Assembly: GCA_025359705.1 (NCBI GenBank)
Contig: JANYFS010000493.1
Span: forward strand, 1 to 7,563
DNA length: 7,563 bases
Direction: 5' to 3'
Source: Deinococcales bacterium
Lineage (GTDB): Bacteria > Deinococcota > Deinococci > Deinococcales > Deinococcaceae
Numbering within the stretch: the stretch's first letter is position 1; every line of letters begins with the position of its first letter. Shown piece after piece: positions 1 through 5,931 of the stretch. Under the pieces are notes generated by a model. It did no database searches and had not been told where the DNA came from. It saw nothing but the letters and a program-made list of their open reading frames with translations. Position numbers and translations under genes: made by a program.

Positions 1-815
1 TTTGGAGCAACTACCAGCAATTGCTGGCCCAACTCGAGCTGAGAGCTTGCCAAACCGTTTAGGCTAACCAAAGTTTCTACTGTCAATTTAAAATGACGCG
101 CAATGGAAAAAGCGGTGTCACCCTTTTGAACGGTATAACTACCACCAATAACATCGAATGTTTTGATAGAGTTTGGTTTGTTGGTGTTTAAGGTCGCGCT
201 CGAGACTAATGTTTCAGTCACTTTTGTTTCAGTCACTTTCACATTATCTTTACTCAAGTCTTTGCTCGAGTCTTTAATCACAGCTTCTTTAACAAGGATT
301 TTTGATTCGGGCGCAACAATTTTGGGCATTTTTGCGTCGGGTTTATCTTGCTTATCTTGCTTATCTTGCTTGTCCATGCTCGAGGTGGGGGGCAAAGCCG
401 CTGTTTTAATGCGAATGGTACTCGAGGTTAGGGCGCTCGAGGTTGCAGTTGTACTCATCACGGTGTTGACTGTTTCAGCTTTTGCTATTTCGGCTTTCGC
501 CATAACAGTTTTAATCGATTCTGTTTTAGACATACCATCTTTAGAAATACCAGCTTTAACCGATTCGGAACGAACATTTTTGGCAGGAAAAACCAAAACC
601 TGACCCAAATTGATGGCATGGTTTTGTAAATTATTGAGTTCAGACAAACGCTCGAGGGGAATTGCAAACCGCTTGGAGATGGAAAAAGCGGTGTCGCCTT
701 TTTGCACCGTGTAACGTTCTGGATAGTTACCAGCGTAGTTGGTTGGTTGCACATCGGCGGCAATTGCACCCTGAAGGGTCAAAGCAAGCAAAACGGTATA
801 AAGTCCATACTTCAC
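1..815 (-). CDS. Secreted protein with two LysM domains, 3' end beyond the window (partial)
   Basis: The reverse strand is open from a GTG at 813-815 to the window edge (271 codons). I chose GTG because AGGTGA lies 5 nt upstream and the translation opens with a signal peptide: VKYGLYTVLLALTLQGAIAA, with cleavage likely near residue 20. LysM 1 covers about residues 34-78 and LysM 2 about 226-270. Both contain YTVQKGDTAFSI, and they share a 17-bp identical DNA stretch (103-119 and 679-695). LysM domains bind the glycan of peptidoglycan or other GlcNAc polymers, so the protein is probably exported and attached to the wall. The roughly 150-residue linker is low complexity, rich in Lys, Ser, Thr and Val, with short duplications such as a DKQ triplet and VTETKVTET. 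Seven CTCGAG motifs lie in the gene, five of them as Ser-Ser codons in the linker. The catalytic domain, if any (M23 peptidase and NlpC/P60 are common partners), would lie outside the window. Domain call is firm; function beyond wall binding is unknown. Confidence 0.85.
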   Translation of the reverse strand, partial: MKYGLYTVLLALTLQGAIAADVQPTNYAGNYPERYTVQKGDTAFSISKRFAIPLERLSELNNLQNHAINLGQVLVFPAKNVRSESVKAGISKDGMSKTESIKTVMAKAEIAKAETVNTVMSTTATSSALTSSTIRIKTAALPPTSSMDKQDKQDKQDKPDAKMPKIVAPESKILVKEAVIKDSSKDLSKDNVKVTETKVTETLVSSATLNTNKPNSIKTFDVIGGSYTVQKGDTAFSIARHFKLTVETLVSLNGLASSQLELGQQLLVVAP

Positions 816-820
816 GCTAG

Positions 821-826
821 TCACCT
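821..826 (-). promoter_or_regulatory. Ribosome binding site deciding the GTG start of the LysM gene
   Basis: On the reverse strand AGGTGA stands 5 nt before the GTG at 815. The nearest in-frame alternatives give no signal peptide. An ATG at 806-808 is in another frame and stops within 10 codons. Confidence 0.7.
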
Positions 827-1196
827 GGGTCGTTTCCTGTTCGGGTTTATGGAAGCCCGTAAGGAATTGGGCTGACGGTATGATGAGATCCATTTGATCT
901 TTTCTTCATGCTCGAGATGGGCAAGTATAACCAGCTCAATTTTGAGAAGTGTGATACCGAACTGTGCAATAGCTAAAGGTTCCAGTAGCCTATCACAGCC
1001 GCTCCAACCGTGCTGTTAAAAATTCCACGCAAATCCATCCCTAAAATCACTCATGAAACTGCCCCTGGAACTGCTTAGGTTCTCATAGTTATTCACATCT
1101 TTGCTCGTGTTGTACTCATAATTCCAAAATCGAATTTGGCAGTGTACCCTCGAGGGTTACAATAAGCATTGCGGAAATATTTGAGTAAGATTTGGG

Positions 1197-1240
1197 GTTT
1201 TCTCGAGATTGTCTCAAAGTTTTCTTGAGGTTTTCTCGAG
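1197..1240. repeat. Three near-identical 11-bp units, GTTTTCTCGAG type
   Basis: Units lie at 1197-1207, 1219-1229 and 1230-1240. The outer two are identical and contain CTCGAG. The middle one reads CTTGAG, a single C-to-T change. The spacer between units one and two is 11 bp, and units two and three abut, so the phasing is 22 then 11 bp. Confidence 0.7.
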
Positions 1241-1309
1241 GTGCATCACAGAAAAAATACCCGTCTTGCACGCTCCGCTCGAGTTGTGTTGAGCGATCAA
1301 ATGATCACC

Positions 1310-1331
1310 AAATCAACCCAAAATCAACCCA
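1310..1331. repeat. Perfect two-copy tandem repeat of AAATCAACCCA
   Basis: Two adjacent identical 11-bp units (1310-1320 and 1321-1331), followed by a degenerate partial third. It lies between two operator-like inverted repeats upstream of the MFS gene. Confidence 0.75.
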
Positions 1332-1351
1332 AAAATCCGCCTCCCGTTCTC

Positions 1352-1367
1352 TAAGCCAAGTGGCTTA
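1352..1367. promoter_or_regulatory. Operator-like inverted repeat upstream of the MFS exporter
   Basis: TAAGCCA and TGGCTTA are perfect 7-bp inverted arms around a 2-bp centre. The site ends about 40 bp before the TATAGT hexamer at 1408. Size and position fit a dimeric transcription factor site, but no regulator is identified and the role is inferred. Confidence 0.35.
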
Positions 1368-1447
1368 ATATGTCAGATCGCTTAACTTATCAACCCCGAC
1401 CACCGCCTATAGTCCAGCTAGGGAGGCAGTCCAGATATGGCTAGCTT

Positions 1448-2746
1448 ATGACCAGTTTGACCCGTTCGGTACGCGATTGGCGACATAAAACCTTTGCATC
1501 TTTGGGCTATCCTGCCTTTCGGTTGTATTGGTTTTCACAGATTATTAGTTTGGTGGGAACGTGGTTGCAAAATACCGCCCAGTCCTATTTGGTGCTGGAA
1601 ATGAGTGGCTCGAGCGCACTATTGGGTTGGGTCAGCGCGGTGTTTTTTCTACCTAGCCTACTGTTTTCGATTTTGGCAGGAACCCTGCTGGATCATGTTC
1701 ACCGTGGAAAATTGCTGCAATGGACTCAAGTGATGTTGCTGGCAACTGCGCTGATCACCGGGATTTTGGTGCAAACCGAACACATCAGCTTGCCGCTTAT
1801 TTTTGTGATGGCTTTTTTGACGGGCCTTGCCAACGCCTTCAATATGCCCGCTCGTCAAACCATGGCAGCTACCTTTGTGCCGCGCGAAGGCTTGCCCAAT
1901 GCTTTAGCCCTGAACAATTTATCGTTTAATTTGTCGCGGACTTTGGGACAAGCCCTGTTTGGGGTGGTGGTTCCGTTGGGGATTTGGCTGTTCTCGAGCC
2001 TGCACCTCAGTGGCTTTTCCAGCACGTCGCTCTCGAGGCTGGCCCTACCGTTTTACCTGAATGCTTTGGCTTTTGCGGTGACCATTGGTTTGCAATTTGC
2101 TTTGCCGATCAAAGCCCCCGCAGCAGACCCGCACAAAAAGGATTTGTGGCAAGACACCCTCGAGGGATTCCGCTACGTGCGAAATGATGCTCAGCTTCCC
2201 TATATTTTACTTTTGGTGGCAGGGATTTCAATTTTTCTGCTCAATTTTCAAGTGCTGATCCCTTCGGTTGCCAAACAGTTGTACCACCTCAACGAGACGG
2301 GTTTTGGGGTTTTTAACGCGCTGTTTGGGGTAGGTTCGGTGGCAGGAGCCTTATTTCAAGCCTCCCAACCCGACCCTCGGCAGAGTTTACGCAAAGCCAG
2401 TTTGCTGTTACCCATCTCCTTGTTGATCTTTGCCTTTACGCCCAATATCTATGCAGCGGGTTTGGCACTGATGATCTGTGGAACCTTAACCATGATGGTC
2501 TTGATCAGTGCCAACAGCAGTGTGCAAATGGCCCTCGAGGAGCAATTTAGAGGGCGAGTGATGAGCATTTACACCTTGGTTTTGGTGGGGGTGGCCCCGA
2601 TTGGTGCGGTGCTGAGCGGCTGGCTCGTCTCGAGCGGACTGGGCTTGGGTTTGCGCTGGGGAACCGCTGTTTTGGCGATATTGGGTGCAACTTGTGTGCT
2701 GGCATTATGGAAAAAGCTACCTTCTGGTAAAGCACGTAAGAATTAA
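1448..2746 (+). CDS. MFS transporter, EntS/MFS_3-type exporter
   Basis: The 432-residue product is hydrophobic throughout, with a pattern fitting 12 transmembrane helices and a polar central loop at about 220-245. Family signatures are visible: PARQ at 134-137 followed by NALALNNLSFNLSRTLGQAL (151-170), and FRGRVMSIYTLVLVGVAPIG (367-386) in the C-terminal half. These match the MFS_3 (DUF894) group that includes the enterobactin exporter EntS; members move siderophores, drugs or other small molecules out using the proton gradient. The substrate cannot be told from sequence. Start choice: ATG at 1448 gives the usual short amphipathic N-terminus; no Shine-Dalgarno lies at normal distance. TATGGC exactly 6 nt before ATG could be a weak leaderless -10. 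The periplasmic segment at about 182-199 is Ser-rich, encoded partly by two CTCGAG motifs. The gene is monocistronic, divergent from the LysM gene and convergent with the small membrane gene. Confidence 0.9.
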   Translation: MTSLTRSVRDWRHKTFASLGYPAFRLYWFSQIISLVGTWLQNTAQSYLVLEMSGSSALLGWVSAVFFLPSLLFSILAGTLLDHVHRGKLLQWTQVMLLATALITGILVQTEHISLPLIFVMAFLTGLANAFNMPARQTMAATFVPREGLPNALALNNLSFNLSRTLGQALFGVVVPLGIWLFSSLHLSGFSSTSLSRLALPFYLNALAFAVTIGLQFALPIKAPAADPHKKDLWQDTLEGFRYVRNDAQLPYILLLVAGISIFLLNFQVLIPSVAKQLYHLNETGFGVFNALFGVGSVAGALFQASQPDPRQSLRKASLLLPISLLIFAFTPNIYAAGLALMICGTLTMMVLISANSSVQMALEEQFRGRVMSIYTLVLVGVAPIGAVLSGWLVSSGLGLGLRWGTAVLAILGATCVLALWKKLPSGKARKN

Positions 2747-2946
2747 ATAGAGATCAAGCTCGAGATCACTATAGAGATAAACCTCGAGGGAAAATCTTAC
2801 AATATATTTTTTAACTATGCCGAGTATTTTAGATGCTTCTGATGTGATCTTAGTCTTATATTCCACATTCCTAAAAATAGCGAAACGCTCGAGTATATCA
2901 ACATCACTCGAGCGTTCTATAATTGTCCCAAAATTTAAACAAACCC
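2747..2946. other. Convergent intergenic spacer rich in CTCGAG
   Basis: About 200 bp of AT-rich DNA between the ends of the MFS gene and the small membrane protein gene. It holds four CTCGAG motifs, two of which form the arms of the hairpin at 2884-2916. Open frames crossing it on both strands run antisense into neighbouring genes and look spurious. Confidence 0.6.
2884..2916 (-). terminator. Perfect 11-bp hairpin, probable terminator of the lysK transcript
   Basis: AACGCTCGAGT (2884-2894) and ACTCGAGCGTT (2906-2916) are exact inverted repeats around an 11-nt loop. It begins about 30 nt past the stop of the small membrane gene on the reverse strand, where the downstream RNA reads T-CGCTA-TTTTT, a loose U tract. 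In the forward direction it lies about 137 nt after the MFS stop and lacks a U run, so use there is less likely. Each arm contains one CTCGAG. Confidence 0.55.
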
Positions 2947-3186
2947 CTAAACAAATAAAGGGTCGCCCGATTCGTCGGTATCGGCGACTTTTTTGGCGGT
3001 GCGGTTGGCGACCCACAGGGCTACACCTACCCCAACCAGAATGCCCACCACCAAAGTTGAAATGAGGGTGATGTGTTGGGTTTGGGATGCGCTTTTCACT
3101 CGAGTCAGAGCGCGTTTTTCTGCTTGTGAAATGGCTTTAAGAGCCTGTTGAACCGATGCTTGCTTAATCATTATGGTGTTCATCAT
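2947..3186 (-). CDS. Small single-pass membrane protein, unrecognised
   Basis: The 79-residue product has a polar, amphipathic N-terminal helix with Gln, Lys and Ala (about 6-38), one transmembrane helix at about 40-60 (ending VGVGVALWVA), then NRTAKK and an acidic tail TDESGD. Positive charge after the helix would place the C-terminus inside if inserted singly. I do not recognise the family. Start choice: ATG at 3186 (adjacent ATG at 3183 is possible). No Shine-Dalgarno is present, but TAAAAT lies exactly 6 nt upstream, as in leaderless genes of Deinococcus. It follows lysK by 62 bp on the same strand with no terminator between, so it may also be read from the lysK transcript. One CTCGAG is present, in the Thr-Arg frame. 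Coding status is likely from composition and promoter, not from homology. Confidence 0.65.
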   Translation of the reverse strand: MMNTIMIKQASVQQALKAISQAEKRALTRVKSASQTQHITLISTLVVGILVGVGVALWVANRTAKKVADTDESGDPLFV

Positions 3187-3192
3187 AGGGGT

Positions 3193-3198
3193 ATTTTA
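3193..3198 (-). promoter_or_regulatory. Leaderless -10 element (TAAAAT) of the small membrane gene
   Basis: TAAAAT on the reverse strand is separated from the ATG at 3186 by 6 nt, so transcription would start at or very near the A of ATG. The spacing equals that seen before ffh in this window. Confidence 0.5.
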
Positions 3199-3248
3199 AC
3201 CGCCCTTGGCTGATCTTTGTGTCTGGTTTGGGTGGATTTCGGGTGGAT

Positions 3249-4346
3249 TCATTTGGAGGTAAGCCCCTCGAGCGCCTGGGTCAAGACCACGATGGCTTTG
3301 TGATAATCCAGGATGGGCAAATGCTCGAGCGGAGTGTGGTCTAGGCTCGAGTCGCCTGGGCCGTAGGCCACCATCGGAACCTGCCAGTGTGGGGCCACCA
3401 CATTCATATCTGCGGTTCCGGTTTTCAGCTTGAAACGCGGGTTGCCGCCGTTAGCACGAATCGCAACGCGCAGCGCTCGAGTCAGGCGGTTGTCTTTGTC
3501 GCCACGGTACGGGACTTCATGACCCACAAACTCGAGCCGTAAATCTGGTAAATCGTGGGCCAGTGCCTCGAGCGCAGTTTGGGCCTCGAGCGGCGACAAT
3601 TCTGGTGGAAGCCGCAAACCCAAAACGCCTTTTGCCTGCTGGATCATGCCGTCCGAACTGGCCTCGAGCGACTGAACCGTAAGTTGCACTGTAAAAAACG
3701 CCCCCTCGAGTCCTCTACTGTGGCCCCAATCTTCGGCCCACATTTTGGCTCGAGTGGCGTAGGTCAGCAGGTCGTCACCCGCGCTGGTTCCTTCGCCTGC
3801 GCTATGAAAATTATCCTTCTCGAGCGAAATTCTGACCACCAAACGGCCTTTGTAACCCAAAGTAATCGCGTCCCAGCCACTGGGTTCGCCAATCAAAACA
3901 AAATTGGGAGCATAGCGGGTTTTGACAAAGTTTGCCCCCTTGCTCGAGGGGGCTTCCTCTTCGGTGGCTCCAATGCAGGTGAAGGTGGCTCGCTCGAGGG
4001 CTGCTGGCGACAGCGCCGCTACCGCAGCCACAAACGTACAAAAAGAACCCTTGGCATCCACGCTGCCGCGCCCATGCAAAATTTCGCCACCTTCGGCATC
4101 CATCTCGAGGCGCACCGCAATATCCCCTGGCACGGTGTCGATATGGCCCAAAAGTACCACCTGAATAGGGCCAGTTCCCTTGGTTCCCACTGCATTTCCA
4201 GCGCCGTCGATTTGGGCAGAAAAACCCATCTGGCTCATGGTTTCCACCAAAAATTGGGCCACTTTGCTTTCATCGCCCGAAACACTGGGAAGGGCAACGG
4301 CACCACACAACAGCTCGAGGGGGGTTAATTTAAGCGGTAAACTCAA
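3249..4346 (-). CDS. lysK: [LysW]-lysine/ornithine hydrolase, M20 family
   Basis: In the LysW pathway this zinc or cobalt amidohydrolase releases lysine (and in some species ornithine) from the carrier protein LysW in the cytoplasm, the final step of alpha-aminoadipate lysine synthesis. The 365 residues match the family length. Visible M20 features: GHIDTVPG with H68 and D70, GRGSVDAKG with metal-bridging D97, GATEEEAPSSKGA with catalytic E129 and metal ligand E130, GEPS with E154, dimerization-domain H181, and DHTPLEHL with H337. The start is TTG, inside the stop of the upstream gene (TTGA overlap), with GGGTGA 3 nt before it, so translation is probably coupled. Leu-Thr-Pro-Leu-Glu-Leu follows at the N-terminus as in other M20 proteins. 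The gene is saturated with CTCGAG: 15 copies, 11 in the Leu-Glu frame, two Ser-Ser, two Thr-Arg. ArgE/DapE are the alternative M20 subfamilies, but the short length, GATEEEAPSSKGA and DHTPLEHL favour LysK. Confidence 0.9.
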   Translation of the reverse strand: MSLPLKLTPLELLCGAVALPSVSGDESKVAQFLVETMSQMGFSAQIDGAGNAVGTKGTGPIQVVLLGHIDTVPGDIAVRLEMDAEGGEILHGRGSVDAKGSFCTFVAAVAALSPAALERATFTCIGATEEEAPSSKGANFVKTRYAPNFVLIGEPSGWDAITLGYKGRLVVRISLEKDNFHSAGEGTSAGDDLLTYATRAKMWAEDWGHSRGLEGAFFTVQLTVQSLEASSDGMIQQAKGVLGLRLPPELSPLEAQTALEALAHDLPDLRLEFVGHEVPYRGDKDNRLTRALRVAIRANGGNPRFKLKTGTADMNVVAPHWQVPMVAYGPGDSSLDHTPLEHLPILDYHKAIVVLTQALEGLTSK

Positions 4347-5653
4347 CGTTCACCCACACTTTCATCCCAATACTTGGCAACGGATACCAAACCTTCAGAA
4401 ACCAAATACAAACCTGCGCCTGCGGCAACCCCCAAAACCAAAATACCCACACCCAAAATCAGATGCACGGTCAGACCCACTGCGCCCGCAATTGCACCCA
4501 TCACCGCAACCACAAGGGCGACAATGCGAATCAAATTGGCCTTAGCCTCGAGCTGAAACTGCATTCGCCGCAACACCTCGAGGTTGACCGCTTGGTTCAG
4601 AGCTGTGCCGTAACTGGGCGTAGCGGTTGCATCCATTTGGGTAGAAGGGGTGGATGTGACCACCACATGGCTGGGCGGCGTACTTGATGCAGGATTTGGC
4701 AAAGGATTGGGTACAGCGCTCGAGGGAGTGCTGGAAATGGGTAGGGTTCGGGTTGCATTGAGGGATGCATTGAGGGTTGAGTCGGGAACGCTCGAGGTCA
4801 CACTTGTGGGAATGGGTGAAGAAAAGCTCGAGGGAGCCGCTGGAACACGGGTTTTTATTATACCTTGTGATCCCTCACTGCTGATCGGTGTGCTAATCGG
4901 ATGAACCACAGGTGCAATTTGGGGAATAACTACAGCAGGTATTTCGGGCCTGCTTGAAAACAGTTCCGAAGCGGAACTGGACGGAATAGCGGTGGGAGCC
5001 ATCACTACTTCAGATTCTCCATCTGAAATTAACATGGCATCGTCTGGGCTGGTCAAAACGGGCATCGAGGGGATGGTGACGTTGGCAGAAGCTCTGGTGG
5101 GCATACTGGTAGGTTTACTGGTGGGCATACTCGAGGGTTTAGTCAACAGCTCGCTGGTATTGCTGGCAAAGCTATCCAGTTCTGAGTCCAGCTTGGCATC
5201 GACCTTGCCAATCTCGGCGACACCTTCCACCGAATCGTTGGCTCCCAAAATACCCCCAGCCATACCCCTAGTGGAAATCCCCTCGAGCGGAACCGCCGAC
5301 AAATAGCTCGAGGAATCGCCCAAGGCAGGGGGTAAATACAGCGAACTGCTACTCACTCGAGCGCTGCCAATGGCATTTTTCACATCGGCGAAGAACTCTT
5401 TGAGTTCGCTACCTCTAAACCCTTTAACCCCTGTTTCAATAGCGACCAATTCGCCGGTATTGATTCGCAAAATGCCCAATTTATCGCTGGAAATTTTGCT
5501 GACATCGCGCAAAAAAATGCGTTGTACTTCCGAGTCCGAAAAATAAACCAATTCGTGTTGGGTTGCTACAATCGCTCGAGTATCGTCTTTGGTCAATACC
5601 TTAAAACGAATGCCGTATAAGCCCAATTGTAGTGCGCGTGCGTCAAAGTCCAT
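4343..5653 (-). CDS. Membrane protein with N-terminal globular domain and long Ser/Pro/Thr linker, unrecognised
   Basis: The 436-residue product has three parts. Residues 1-98 are compact, with alternating hydrophobic strands and a final helix (SELKEFFADVKNAIG), suggesting a small beta-rich PH-like fold; this is inferred by eye only. Residues 100-345 are low complexity, dominated by Ser, Pro, Thr and Val, with short repeats such as SMPTSKPTSMPTR. Residues 352-373 form a polar helix, followed by two adjacent hydrophobic helices (about 374-396 and 397-418) and a short charged tail. There is no signal peptide, so the N-domain is probably cytoplasmic. Start: ATG at 5653 with GGAGG 7 nt upstream. 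Its TGA overlaps the TTG of lysK, so the two share an operon. I do not recognise the family and its link to lysine synthesis is unknown. Ten CTCGAG motifs are present; all three Leu-Glu pairs use CTC GAG. Confidence 0.85.
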   Translation of the reverse strand: MDFDARALQLGLYGIRFKVLTKDDTRAIVATQHELVYFSDSEVQRIFLRDVSKISSDKLGILRINTGELVAIETGVKGFRGSELKEFFADVKNAIGSARVSSSSLYLPPALGDSSSYLSAVPLEGISTRGMAGGILGANDSVEGVAEIGKVDAKLDSELDSFASNTSELLTKPSSMPTSKPTSMPTRASANVTIPSMPVLTSPDDAMLISDGESEVVMAPTAIPSSSASELFSSRPEIPAVVIPQIAPVVHPISTPISSEGSQGIIKTRVPAAPSSFSSPIPTSVTSSVPDSTLNASLNATRTLPISSTPSSAVPNPLPNPASSTPPSHVVVTSTPSTQMDATATPSYGTALNQAVNLEVLRRMQFQLEAKANLIRIVALVVAVMGAIAGAVGLTVHLILGVGILVLGVAAGAGLYLVSEGLVSVAKYWDESVGER

Positions 5654-5660
5654 AGTTGTG

Positions 5661-5665
5661 CCTCC
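5661..5665 (-). promoter_or_regulatory. Ribosome binding site GGAGG of the gene upstream of lysK
   Basis: GGAGG lies 7 nt before the ATG at 5653 on the reverse strand, a canonical spacing. It contrasts with the leaderless-looking ffh start on the other side of the same spacer. Confidence 0.75.
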
Positions 5666-5732
5666 GTCTAAAACCAGCTCCAGGCGTTGATGGGTACTGG
5701 TTTTCTTTCCTAAAACCGCTTATTGATATGGG

Positions 5733-5748
5733 ATTCCCTCGAGAGAAT
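5733..5748. promoter_or_regulatory. Near-perfect 16-bp palindrome centred on CTCGAG
   Basis: ATTCCCTCGAGAGAAT is symmetrical except for one mismatched pair flanking the central hexamer. It sits about 80 bp upstream of the membrane-protein/lysK operon start, where an operator could act. Because CTCGAG is itself abundant here, the extra symmetry is only the flanking ATTC/GAAT. Confidence 0.25.
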
Positions 5749-5844
5749 TGAGGGGATTTTTGGGGTGCAAACTCGGCGGTAATACTCAAAATACGCTCGA
5801 GCCTGTACCCATGTCCTAACACTATCTCAACAATAACAGCTTAC

Positions 5845-5858
5845 GAGCCGCTTGGCTC
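5845..5858. promoter_or_regulatory. Small inverted repeat in the ffh upstream region
   Basis: GAGCC-GCTT-GGCTC has 5-bp perfect arms with a 4-nt loop, 74 bp upstream of ffh. A direct repeat CACATC-TTG-CACATC follows shortly after (about 5869-5883). The role is unknown. Confidence 0.25.
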
Positions 5859-5919
5859 AAGAATCTTACACATCTTGCACATCATTCTTTTTTTCGCAAA
5901 GCCAGCCTATCGAACGTGA

Positions 5920-5925
5920 TACCCT
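5920..5925 (+). promoter_or_regulatory. Leaderless -10 element (TACCCT) of ffh
   Basis: TACCCT fits TANNNT and is followed by exactly 6 nt and the ATG of ffh. No Shine-Dalgarno is present before that ATG. A clear -35 is not visible. Confidence 0.5.
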
Positions 5926-5931
5926 AGAACT

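Larger units (their letters stand above)
816..1447. promoter_or_regulatory. Divergent control region between the LysM gene and the MFS exporter
   Basis: This 632-bp stretch holds no convincing gene. It carries five CTCGAG motifs. Possible LysM-gene promoter: TATACT on the reverse strand (924-929), with the palindrome CTCAATTTTGAG just upstream (935-946); no good -35 is visible. Other elements are an imperfect palindrome CCAAAATCGAATTTGG (1124-1139), three copies of GTTTTCTYGAG (1197-1207, 1219-1229, 1230-1240), GATCA-AA-TGATC (1295-1306), an 11-bp tandem duplication AAATCAACCCA (1310-1331), and TAAGCCA-AG-TGGCTTA (1352-1367). On the exporter side TATAGT at 1408-1413 is a good -10 sequence without a clear -35. 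The number of short inverted repeats suggests regulator binding, but no regulator gene is in view. Confidence 0.5.

Noticed and set aside
163..603. 146-codon plus-strand frame over the LysM gene
   Set aside because: The reverse strand encodes a signal peptide and two LysM domains with a good ribosome site; the plus frame is Leu/Val/Ser-rich repeat output of the linker.
1089..1097. TTATTCACA, one mismatch from a DnaA box
   Set aside because: A single imperfect match with no companion boxes or origin-linked genes; expected by chance.
2717..3065. Open frames of 99 (minus) and 82 (plus) codons across the convergent spacer
   Set aside because: Both overlap real genes in other frames, cross the hairpin at 2884-2916, and have no start signal or familiar sequence.
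3555..4328. 257-codon open frame on the plus strand
   Set aside because: It lies wholly antisense to lysK, whose M20 motifs are complete; the product has no recognisable domain.
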